Assembly (NCBI GenBank): GCA_022495995.1
Contig: JAFEMH010006974.1
Location: 42,705-106,704, forward strand
From: Adenophora triphylla var. japonica
Taxonomy: Eukaryota; Streptophyta; Magnoliopsida; Asterales; Campanulaceae
Length of the DNA stretch: 64,000 nt
Reading direction: 5' to 3'
Below, one piece after another: positions 45,360-55,284 of the stretch (within the stretch, counting starts at the first letter, position 1; every line of letters begins with the position of its first letter). The notes under the pieces were generated by a model. The model worked only from the letters and a program-made list of their open reading frames with translations. It did not search any database and was not told the origin of the DNA. The position numbers and the translations under genes are program-made.

Positions 45360-47830
45360 ATTACCTTTGATGAAAGTGATCGTGATAACTTGGCCGGAAC
45401 CCCATCATGACGGCCTGGTTATTTCCTTGCAGATCGCTAACCGTACAATACGACGTATTCTCGTAGATGGGGGCAGCTCAATCTTATTATGTTGGGTACC
45501 CTTAAGGAAATGAACATCCCAATCGGAGATTGTCAAAAAGTCTTCATCTTTGGTAGGCTTCAGTGGTGAAGTCAAAGAAACGGTGGGAGATAAAGCTTCC
45601 AATATAATCAAAGGGCCTCAACACCATGGAACGGTTCTGCGTAATTGATTGCGCAACATCCTACAATGTCATTCTTGGAAGACCGTGGATTCACGGAATG
45701 AAGGCCGTACCCTCCACTTACCATCAGTGTGTGAAGTTTCCAACACCTTGGGGTGTCGCTAAGATTTACAGTGATCAACAGGTGGCCAAGGAATGTTACA
45801 AAACTTCAATGAAGGCGTCTACATCTCCAAAACAAGCATAGCAATTACCGAGGAAAGTATTTGAAGTCCTGGAAGCTAGAGAGGATGATGTGAAAGAAGT
45901 ATTGTTAGATCCTTCCAACCCGAACATCAAAGTACTTATTGGCGCTGACATCCCGTCAGATATAGAAGAGAAGCTTGTGAACCTATTAAGAAGCAGAATA
46001 AAGAGTTTCGCTTGGAAACATGATGACATGACAGGCATTAGCAAAGATGTCATCACTCACAAACTTAACGTAGATCCTAGCTTTAAACCAAAGGCACCGT
46101 AAACGTAGAAAGTTTGCGTAAACCCGAAATCGTATCATCAAGGAGGAGGTAGAGCGCTTACTCAAAGCCAACATGATACGGGAGGTCGATTATCCAAGAT
46201 GGTTGGCGAATGTGGTTGTGGTAGAGAAGAGAAACGGGAAATGGCGAGTTTGCGTCGACTTCACCGAATTAAATAAAGCCTGCCCAAAAGATCCTTTCCC
46301 TTGCCGCACATAGATTCATTAGTTGATGCCACCTCGTGTCACGAACTCCTCATTTTCATGGACGCGTCCTCGGGATTTCAACAAATTCGAGATGGAACCA
46401 TCCGACCAAGAGGACACCGCCTTCATAACCCCCACAGTATTTATTGTTATATTGCCATGCCTTTTGGACTAAAAATGCAGTGCAACGTATCAAAGGCTCG
46501 TCAACAAGATGTTTAAGGATCGATTGGGGACACAATGGAGGTATACATCGACGACATGGTAGTAAAATCCAAGAAGGCCGAGGATCACATAAGCAACCTC
46601 TCTTAAGCTTTTGACATCTTGGATTGTTTCAATATGAAACTTAATCCAGCTAAATGCAACTTCGAAATGAAGGCCGGCAAGTTTCTCGGGTTATATGGTT
46701 ACTAAAAGAGGCATTGAAGCCGCCCGGAACAAATACGCGCTATTCTCAACCTATCATCACCTCAACTGGCCAAAGACGTCCAAAGATTGACAGAAAATTG
46801 CCGCACTCACTAGATTCATTTCAAAATCCTCGGATCGATGCAAACCTTTCTACGACATCTTAAGAAAGAACAAGAAGTTCCAATGGGAGGAACAACATGA
46901 AGAAGCTTTTCAGAGCTCAAAACTTACCCGTCGACACCTCCCTTATCGTCAAACCTCGATGGAAGAACATCTTTACATCTACCTAGCAAGTGTCCGAAGG
47001 CGCTGTAAGCGCAGCCTTGGTGACGAACGAGATGGTAATCGCAACCCATCTACTATATAAGTAAGACACTCTTAGATGCCGAGACCAGGTATTCTCATTT
47101 ACAAAAATTAATTTTAGCTTTGATAACCGCTTCTATTAAATTAAGGCACTATTTTGAAACACATACTATTATTGTACGCACTAACTATCCTATTAAGAAT
47201 GTCATGAGAAAACCAGAGATGTCGGGTCGAATGGCGAAATGGTCTATACAATTAAGCACATACGACATCAAGTACGAGCCCGTAACCGCAATAAAATCCC
47301 AAGCCCTGTCTGATTTTGTGGCCGATTTCACTCCAACCCTACAACAAGAGGTGGAATTGGAAGTACAAAGCAACTTCAAGATGATGACATCCTAAAAATT
47401 TGGACTCTCTACACGGACGGTGCTTCCAACATGAGAGGTACAGTCTTGGAGTTGTACTAAAATCGCCACAAGGGGACATAATACCACAATCTATCGCCTG
47501 CGCTTTCAAGGCTACCAACAATGAAGCGAGTATGAGGCTCTAATTGCGTGTTTAATCGCAGCCCAAGACTTAGATGTCAAGCATATCCGGGTGTTCATGG
47601 ATTCATTACTAATTGTTAATCAAGCACAACGGGTCCTACGTCGCGAAAAACGCTAAGATGACAACATATTTGGAAATTGTAAAAATTATTTCGGCCAAAT
47701 TCAAAACATTTTCCTTGGAACAAATCCCACGGGAAGAAAATTCTCAGCGGCATGCTCGCAAACTTGGGTTCGGCCTTCAAAAGCTTCTCACAAACCAAGA
47801 TCCCAATCATACATGTTGACATCCCAAAGA
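45360..47830 (+). pseudogene. pol of the Tat element: protease, reverse transcriptase, RNase H
   Basis: The protease site ILVDGGSS is at about 45458, followed by [18 protein letters not shown] (about 45630). RT begins near 46220 with WRVCVDFTELNKACPKDPF, continues through FMDASSGFQQI and AMPFGLK, and has VYIDDMVVKSKKAEDHIS at about 46540; KLNPAKCNF and KFLG follow. RNase H carries YTDGASNMRG (about 47410), YEALIACLIAAQDL, and an IPREENSQ-type end (about 47725). Frame changes are mostly one- or two-base indels, while amino-acid motifs between them stay close to family norm. Confidence 0.82.
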
Positions 47831-49110
47831 ATTGACCATCTTGAGATGTTCGCCCGAATGCCGACATACTTGCCTCTCCCGCAACAACCTCTTGGACAAC
47901 TCCTATTATCAAATATCTCTTAGATGATACGATCCCGTCGAGGAGAAAAATGCAAGAGCCTTCGGGGTAAGAGTATCTAAATATTTACTTATTGATAATC
48001 TCTTGTTTAGAAAATCGCCGCAGTCACTACTTAAGATGTCTAGAGGCGGTATAGAGCCCATCAGTTCTCAAGGAGCCGCACGAAGGAGATTGTGGAAATA
48101 ATACCGGGGCGTAAGTTTACATACTAAAGCTCTTAGAATGGGCTATTTCTCGGCCTACAATGAGAAAAGATGCCGTTGACTACGCAAAGAAATGTGATTC
48201 CCGTCAACGACATGGGGACATCCCGCACCACCACCGAACCGCTACATCCTATCCCGTCACCATGGCCTTTTATGGTTTGGGAATGGACATAGTAGGAAAA
48301 CTTCCCATAGCACCAGGGGGACGAGTATTTCTTTTGGCCATGACAGACTACTTTTCTAAATGGGTAGAGGCCGAGGCATATGTGCAAGTTCGTGACAAAG
48401 AAGTGATATCTTTTATCAAAAGGAACATATTCAGCCGATTCGGAATTCCATCGAGATAATTTGTGACAACGGCTCTCAATTCATCAAGAAGAGGACCCAA
48501 GATTTCTTGACATCTTGGAGTGTTAAGATGGTGACATCTTCGCTGTTCACCCTCAAGCCAATGGACAGCAGAGTCTAGCAACAAAATAATAATCGGCAAC
48601 TTAAAAAAGAGACTAAACCGAAGAAAGGACGTTGGGCGTAAGAGTTACCAATGGTCCTATGGGCCGACAGGACGACATCTAAGAATGCTACCGGTCAAAC
48701 CCCTATTCACTTGTATTTGGAACCGAATTTGTTATTCCAGCGAAGTCCTTGTACTCAACGGCAAGATACGACTTCGACATCCGAACATAATAAAGACATC
48801 TTGATACATGACCTGGATATTGTGGACGAGCTAAGGGACATGGCCAAAGTTCGCATGGCAAAGATATCGAAGGGTAGCCCGATCTTACAATAAAAACGTA
48901 AGGGTTAGAAGGTTTCAAGTAGGAGACTTAGTCCTACGAAAGGCATTCCAAAATACCAAGGAGCCCAACGCAGTAAGCTCGCCCCAAAATGGGAGGGACC
49001 CTACTTAATAGATGCACAAGCCGGAAAAGGAGCATATCGCCTTGCAACCTTGGATGGCCAAATGATACCGCGAAGTTGGAACGCCATTCATCTCAAAAGG
49101 TATTACATTT
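47831..49110 (+). pseudogene. Integrase of the Tat element
   Basis: The zinc-binding part is poor, but the catalytic core is clear at 48160-48459: AVDYAKKCDSRQRHGD, GLGMDIVGKLPIAPGG, then LAMTDYFSKWVEAEAY, and FGIPSR at the end. The C-terminal part (48830-49100) has VRRFQVGDLVLRK-like and YHLKRYY-like wording in other frames. Several stops; not functional. Confidence 0.8.
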
Positions 49111-49950
49111 AAATATGATTTCCCATGAACTCATCTTTCCGTGTATGAATCGTCTTTTAATTCTTTACAACCTTTCTTTTCTCCTATGCATCTTTTTTAT
49201 TATTTACAAGTTAAGATGTCGCTAATATACTTTGTGGAGAGACGTCAACCTTAGTTGGCGTCCGTTTTTAACGTGTTTCTATCTTATGAGGTATTGACAC
49301 ATTTACATGGGGACATATCGAATGCACGCAAGGAACAACGATTTCTCCTCCGTTAGAGAGCGGCCATCTCTTCTCAAGTAAAGGTACACAATCCCTTCTA
49401 AGGTTTAAAGAGTTAATTACCTCTTTCTTAAGAAGTTAGGTTACCACACCTTCGCCCGGAGCGCAAGTTATCTCACTAATTGAGGTGTGGGGTGGGCCTA
49501 TACGGGTAAACTCATATAGCTTACCCATTCCCACTCGCTAGATGATTGATCTTAAGTATTATTCTTATGGTTATGGCATATTCGTGTCATCTAAGTATCT
49601 ACGGTTTATGGCATATACGTGTCATCTAAGTATCTACGGTTTATGACGTATACATGTCATCCTAAGTACCTATCATTTCGACATACTATCATGTCACCAT
49701 ATGTGCAAAACATACAAAAAATTATCCAAAAGAAACAAGCCTTGACGTGCTTGAAAACTATTAAACCATAACTAAACTAAAGCAACCATAAAGTATCCGA
49801 ACTACCAACAAGAACGTGCACAAGTGTTGGACCAACCCAACACATAAAAAAGATTGTCTTTAGTCCTTATGGACCCATTACAAACCAAATAAAAATAAAA
49901 ATTGTCTTAAGGGATTCCACCCCGGTAAACATCAACAAAATACCAAGAAC
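49111..49950. other. Non-coding spacer between pol and the antisense ORF region of the Tat element
   Basis: Contains short repeats of GTGTCATCTAAGTATCTACGG with TTTATGGCATATACGT (about 49560-49680, three partial copies). Tandem repeats in this part of the element are a known habit of Tat/Retand families. Confidence 0.5.
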
Positions 49951-51480
49951 CAAGTTGTTTTACCTTCTTTTGTTTAGGTGGCTTCGCCGCAGTGTTGCAT
50001 CTAGTGTCACTTCTCCAACCGCCGGTGCATCCTTGATAATCGTTTCATACGGACTTGACGACACCTCGCCCTCGTCCGTCACCTCACTGTCAACTTGAAT
50101 GATAGGCACATTCCCTATTGATATCCCAAGCACCACTCCTTCCCTTCCCCGATATTCCTTCATCATCTTCACCTTGCATTGAGAGACGCCTTGCCGCAGC
50201 CTAGTTTGCAAGAATTCCTCACTTCGCTATCTCCTTGTTGTGGTCATCCTCACTTTTCGCCGAGACTATTCAATAAGTCCTTCACCGTCTCTGTTCTTGT
50301 TCTCCCACCGACTTGCTTAATTGCTCTATAGTCTTCTCATATTCCTTCACCTTATTATCTCGATGCCAACTTCTCCTTCCCGACCAAAGCGATGTCGGCT
50401 TTGGACTTCTTCTTTACCATTTCAACTTCTTTTGCCAATTCCTCCACGTACCTACGCCCGAAAGATGACATCTTGATATTACTAAATGTTATAACAACCT
50501 TTGAAACTATTCAATATCCAATTAATGGTGTCTTACCCCGGTCGCCGAGGCTCATGAATTTCTTCTTGAAATCTCCCGCCGACATTCCATCAAAGGAGTC
50601 TCCAACCTCGATCACTTCCTCTTGGCTAGCTTTTCTCTTCCTCACCCTAGAGCCAATACCAATGCTTTCATCAGAAACGGGACTCTTCTTAGGAGCAGTG
50701 GAGGTTTCTTTTCAATCTTGACAACGGGTTCGTAGAGCATGGCCTCAATATCATCCGAGGTCAAAGTCGGACCACTGAAACTACAGGTTTGGAAGGCTGC
50801 ATGGACATAGAGATATTGTCAATAACGAATAACACATCAAATTGATGACAGCTTATCAAAGGTAACAAGATACCAAGCTTACCGGTGGACATAATTACGT
50901 AAGTAGAAGCCTTTATATCCTCCGAATAGTCGACGAAGCTTCCAACAAACCTTTGGGAGACCTCTTATCGAGAGGGAGACTCGAAAACTCTTCGATCTTG
51001 GCTAGAGTGTCTTTGGCGGTGGAAACAATTCTCCCCAATCAATATCTACATAAAAGCAAGAACAATTACAATTCGGTTTGTCTCAAGAACAGAAGTCACA
51101 AGAGTAAGAATTTAAGTACCTCCCTTGTTCCATTGCTTCGATATCTCATCCTTTTCTCCAATCGACGTCCTATCAACAAAGAAAAATCTATTCTTCCATC
51201 CCCTATCACCGGAGGATGTGGTGCTCATCAAAGGATTTCTACCTCGATTTCTTTTCTAAAAAGGTACCTTTTGGAACCAAAAAGTTGAAGATCATAGGAA
51301 TAGGCAATTTCGGAAAGCCCTAGGTTTAGTCCGTTTTCTCGGTTTACTTTGAGGACAAAAGCAAAAACTCGCCGTGCCATTGGCATAAGTTGAGCATAAG
51401 CCGGTTGAGTTTTTCGAAAGAACTCAAGAACTAACAAAGTGGAAAAGGGTAACTAAACCCTAGAAGGAAGGGATATTCGA
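49951..51480 (-). pseudogene. Antisense extra ORF of the Tat element
   Basis: On the minus strand, open blocks at 51228-51437 (PAYAQLMPMARRVFAFVLK, NLGLSEIAYSYDLQLFGSKR, YLF) and 49960-50211 (polar, ending at the Tat spacer) look like ends of one protein oriented against gag-pol. The first block resembles the transposase-(putative)-gypsy-type domain found in retroelement accessory ORFs. Between them are putative introns or decay (for example CCTCGGATGATATTG near 50750). Antisense extra ORFs in the 3' region are known in Tat elements. Function unknown. Confidence 0.45.
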
Positions 51481-52046
51481 AGAAACAGATCCATTTGAGG
51501 AAATATGGTCGCACCTAAGTTTTATGGAAAAGGGATGAAAAATTGCACCACTGGGAAGCAACATTGTTGTTTTATGGACTCTATTTGAGAATCGTTGAAC
51601 AAACAAGTTTCTTCACAATTTGGTTTAGTGAGAAGATTTCCGCAAACAAAATCGTCGAGATTAATCTCTACGGGACCTTGTGGGGATGACGCTTTCTTGG
51701 GTTTGGACGCGACAACCTAGTTTTACCCATGGTTGACAAAGCAAAAAGAGAAAAATAAACAAAGGAAGAAGGTGAGAGACGGAGGAATTTTACCTTGAGA
51801 CGAACGGCGCCGTGGGCCAATCGGAGGTGAAAAGAAGCTTTGAGAAGATTAATTTATCCTCTCAAGCGGTTAATAAAAAGAAAAAGAATTCCTTTTCAAA
51901 AATAACTCTTCTCCCCAACCGTCCATTTCAACGCCACGTCTTCCAAAACGTCCCATCAAGCGAGCGAACGTTGGACCATTAATTCAAAAGAAAAAACATT
52001 TTGCCTCTTCGCTTGCCAACATAGTCAAATGTTTTTGGGGACAAAT
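51481..52046. other. 3' untranslated part of the Tat element
   Basis: No ORF. TTTTTGGGGACAAAT at about 52030-52045 is the likely polypurine tract just before the 3' LTR. Confidence 0.55.
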
Positions 52047-52651
52047 TGTTGTGGGCATTTTTCAACATGGCGACATCTTCAATTGATCCCGCATATCGAG
52101 ATGTCATTACACCGTAAGTATTGTTTTAATATTTACTTGTTCAATATTTCCTAATATTCTTATTCTTATTTTTCAAGAATTAAGAGAGGAATGCGGAACA
52201 ATCTTCAAGCACGTTCAATGCACCTTCAAACGGCTAGTGGCGACTTGGTCTCACTGAGGTTGAAGTGATAAACCAAAATGCCGAGATTATAGGAACCATA
52301 TTGACTCTTTCATATCTACTTGTATTTAAGGGGAAATGGAGACGGAAAAACACATTCATGCTCATACGCACACACTCTACACAAAAAGCTCTTGTAATCC
52401 TCTCCATTATCTTCCAAAGTTGTATTTGTGATCATTATAGTGAAACCTTTAAGGTTGGAGACCTAACTCCCGGGGTTTTTTCCAAAGAGGTTATCACCTC
52501 CAAGGTTTTCCTCGTTAACAAATCGTGTTGTCATTATCTCTTTTTCATTCTTTTGTTCCATATAATCGAATTCCATAGTTTCCTCCTTATTGTTCAATCC
52601 ACACACTAAACATAGTTAAGATTCTACTTTATTGTTTTTTCTACCAAAACA
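52047..52651 (+). repeat. 3' LTR of the Tat element
   Basis: 605 bp, near-identical to 42870-43473. Confidence 0.93.
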
Positions 52652-52656
52652 ATTAC

Positions 52657-53236
52657 TATCTCATATTTTCGGCACAACAAAACTAAATTTAATAACAAAA
52701 AAAAAAAATAGAGAGTAATTAAATAAATATTCATATTTTCGGATTAACAATGTCATAAAAAAAATCAAAAAAAATCCTAAATTGTAAGTAAATAAATAAT
52801 AAAATTATAAATTATAAGTAAATAAATAATAAAAAAATTCGGATTAAAAAAACTAAATATAATAACAAATTCCTTGATTGAATTATAAATTATAAGTAAA
52901 TAAATAATAAAAAAAATCAAAAAAAATTCCTTGAGACTAATTTGTGTATAAACAATGTCATCAAAATGCAATTAGAACATCATATAAAAAATAAAAAAAA
53001 ATTATAAATTATAAGTAAATAAATAATAAAATCAAAGTAAAAATTTAATACAATACAGAAATTTAAACTTACAATAAAAAAAAGGTTGAATTACTTGACA
53101 AATTCTTGATTGATTGATCGGTGCTTCTTCTTCTTCTTCCTCCCTTCTTCTTCTCTCTCTCGCCGGCGACTGTAAGTGTTTTTTTTTTTTGAGATTGTTT
53201 GAATGAAGACGTAAACTGGTGAAAAGGGTTTTAAAT
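52657..53236. other. MULE interior, AT-rich, between the Tat insertion and right TIR
   Basis: AAATTATAAGTAAATAAATA-type repeats recur at about 52785-53030 (four or five loose copies), then (CTT)n at 53125-53155. On the minus strand the end of this segment would be the leader of the PMD gene. No coding exon recognised. Confidence 0.5.
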
Positions 53237-53505
53237 AACTCGCTACACGGTGTAGCGAGTTTAATACCAAACTCGCTACACCGTGTAGCGAGTTTAGTTT
53301 AATTAAATGTCGTAATTAATTTCCCAACGGCCTAAATTAATTACCCTAAACTCGCTACACGGTGTAGCGAGTTTTGACCAACCCTAGTCAAACTCGCTAC
53401 ACGGTGTAGCGAGTTTCAAAAAAGAGGACATTTTGGACAATAGTTTGAACAGTAAGTCATTTTGATAAATAAAAAAGTAAAACGGGATTATTTGAGAAAA
53501 AATTC
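53237..53505 (-). repeat. Right terminal inverted repeat of the MULE with four palindromes
   Basis: The TIR proper is about 53269-53505. Palindrome copies lie at 53237-53261, 53270-53294, 53349-53373 and 53391-53415, all with perfect 12-nt arms. The spacer between the last two carries the inverted TTGACC...AGTCAA pair, as in the left end. Confidence 0.93.
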
Positions 53506-53515
53506 GAGTATATGT

Positions 53516-54583
53516 TTTATTTAATTTCCATATGTTATTAACTCATTGACTGTCAATGTCATCATATCTTCTTATCAATATCAATATGTCCATTTCTTGG
53601 GCCAAGCCAACCCATATTTTGTTTTTGAAATATTGAATTATGAGATGGGTTATAAATTATATTCTATTATTTGTACATTTACTGGTTATTTTTTTTTAAA
53701 AAATGTGAAGTTTTGGTAACTTCTCTCACCAGCTACTTTAAAAAAGTCACCTAACCATTGTAAAAAGAAAGTTGATAGATGAATTTGGCATCGCTCTCAT
53801 AGGAAATAATGTTTATATCGTTTTTACGTGTCGATGTGATTTAAAGATGTGTTTTCTGTTGATATAGATGAATTTGGCATCGCTCTCATAGGAAATAATG
53901 TTTATATCGCTTTTATGTGTCGGTGTGATTTAAAGATGTGTTTTCTGTTGATGGGTGACGGTCATGATCTATTTAATACGTATGATCAGCTTTTCTATAA
54001 ATCACCAATAAAAAAATTATTGTAACAAAATCTACCCCAACATTCAAACACTCAAAAATAGTTTCGAATCTCTGATAATTCGATAGTGTTGAGGTTATTA
54101 GAGTTTATTTCCATTGTCCTTTATAAGTCTTTTTATGAGAAAAATATTTTTTGCACAAATTGAGTCTTGATTTAAAAAAAATTACAAGTTCCTTAAAAAT
54201 ATCAGTTTTACTGTTAAAACTATATCAAGTTTGATGTTTTAACTGTCAAATTCCTCAAGAGTTTTGACATAAAATCTAGCATCTCTAAAAAATAAGTAAT
54301 ATTTTTATAAATTTGTTAAAAATATTAGTTTAAATGTTAAAAATAACATATTTCGAGTAAAAAATCATCATAAAATTATTAATTTTGATATATAAATCAA
54401 CACTTTTGCCATAATAATTTTCACTTTCAAAAAAATAAAAATAATTCCTTTATTCGGGAAAAATAAAAGACTCCTTATTCTGGAAAAAATACTTTTAATT
54501 TTTTTTGCCGTTACTACAAATGAATTATTAATTATAGCTTAATTAAATTCTCATAATAAAAATTCAAAAACTATTAGTATCTA
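53516..54583. other. Intergenic, AT-rich, with a roughly 90-bp tandem duplication
   Basis: GATGAATTTGGCATCGCTCT ... TTAAAGATGTGTTTTCTGTT occurs twice at about 53777-53956 with three or four differences. No gene recognised. Confidence 0.6.
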
Positions 54584-54879
54584 CTCCCTCCGTCCCATAA
54601 GTCTTAGGAATTTTTGAAATGACACGAAAATTAAGGAATATTATTATAGTATTAGGAGAGAGAATGAGTGGAAGAAGTGTTGTGAGTGTGAAAAATTAAA
54701 TAGGAGAGAGAATGAGTGGAGGGAATAGTAAATTATAATGGTGTTGTGAGTATTAAAATAATGTAGGAGAGAGAATGAAAGGAGAGAATAGTGATTTAAG
54801 GTTTCCATTTTGGAAATTCTTAAGACTTATGGGACGCCCAAAATGAAAAGTTTTCTTAAGACTTATGGGACAGAGGGAG
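54584..54879. mobile_element. Stowaway-like MITE, 300-bp family (copy 2)
   Basis: CTCCCTCCGTCCC ... GGGACAGAGGGAG with flanking TA. Shares GGAGAGAGAATGAGTGGA and GTGTTGTGAGTGTGAAAA with copies 1 and 3. An inner inverted pair CATAAGTCTTAGGAATTTTTG / AATTCTTAAGACTTATG lies near the ends. Confidence 0.9.
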
Positions 54880-55284
54880 TATAGTATAAATGGTAACTTG
54901 GGTGAACAATACAATGAATAGTTTCAAATTGATTTTTTTTCATTTTACTCTCACTAAGTTGTTCCTTTCTCATTTTGTCCTTTAAATTTATTTATTTTTT
55001 TTAAATTAAAAAAAAATCCGAGGAGCTTTTACTGGTTATTATTATAAACCGAATTTCCGAACCACAGTCAAAAAAACGAATCAAACAAAAGGGTCCCACT
55101 TTCTAAACAACCAAACAAATCCAAAACAAAACTCCACATTTCCCCAATTCCAGATCTCTTCTCGTCCTCTCTCTCCCTCCTTTTTAAATTCTCAACATCT
55201 CCCGGTTATTTAGCGTCCGCCGGTACCGGAATCTTCTCATTCGCTATAATCTCCGGCGAATCTACTACTACAGATCTCGTCCAA
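54880..55284 (+). promoter_or_regulatory. Promoter and 5' UTR of the VAP27 gene
   Basis: AT-rich to about 55110, then a CT-rich leader (CTCGTCCTCTCTCTCCCTCC, 55162-55182). No clear TATA box was chosen. Transcription probably starts around 55140-55180. Confidence 0.45.

Larger units (their letters stand above)
42870..52651 (+). mobile_element. Tat/Retand-lineage Ty3/gypsy retrotransposon inside the MULE
   Basis: The 9.78-kb element has 604- and 605-bp LTRs (TGTTGTGGGC ... TACCAAAACA), a 5-bp duplication ATTAC (42865-42869 and 52652-52656), a primer site beginning ATTTGGCTCCC, plus-strand gag-pol, a long 3' region with antisense ORFs, and a G-rich tract before the 3' LTR. RT and RNase H wording (CVDFTELNKACPKD, GKFLG, TDGAS) and the layout fit the Tat branch. 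The LTRs differ at only about ten sites by eye, yet the coding region has a small indel every few tens of bases. Confidence 0.9.
35124..53505. mobile_element. Composite Mutator-like element (MULE) with long TIRs, captured genes and two retroelement insertions
   Basis: Both ends begin GAATTTTTTCTCAAATAATC in opposite orientation and stay alike for about 235 bp. They are flanked by a 10-bp duplication, GAGTATACGT (35114-35123) and GAGTATATGT (53506-53515), with one mismatch. Long TIRs with 9-11-bp duplications define MULEs. The span is 18.4 kb; removing the solo LTR (38410-40636) and the Tat element (42870-52651) with their duplications leaves about 6.4 kb. Inside are an HROB-like OB-fold gene (+), a transposase N-terminal region (+) and a PMD gene (-). 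No DDE catalytic core is found, so this copy is non-autonomous. Confidence 0.88.
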
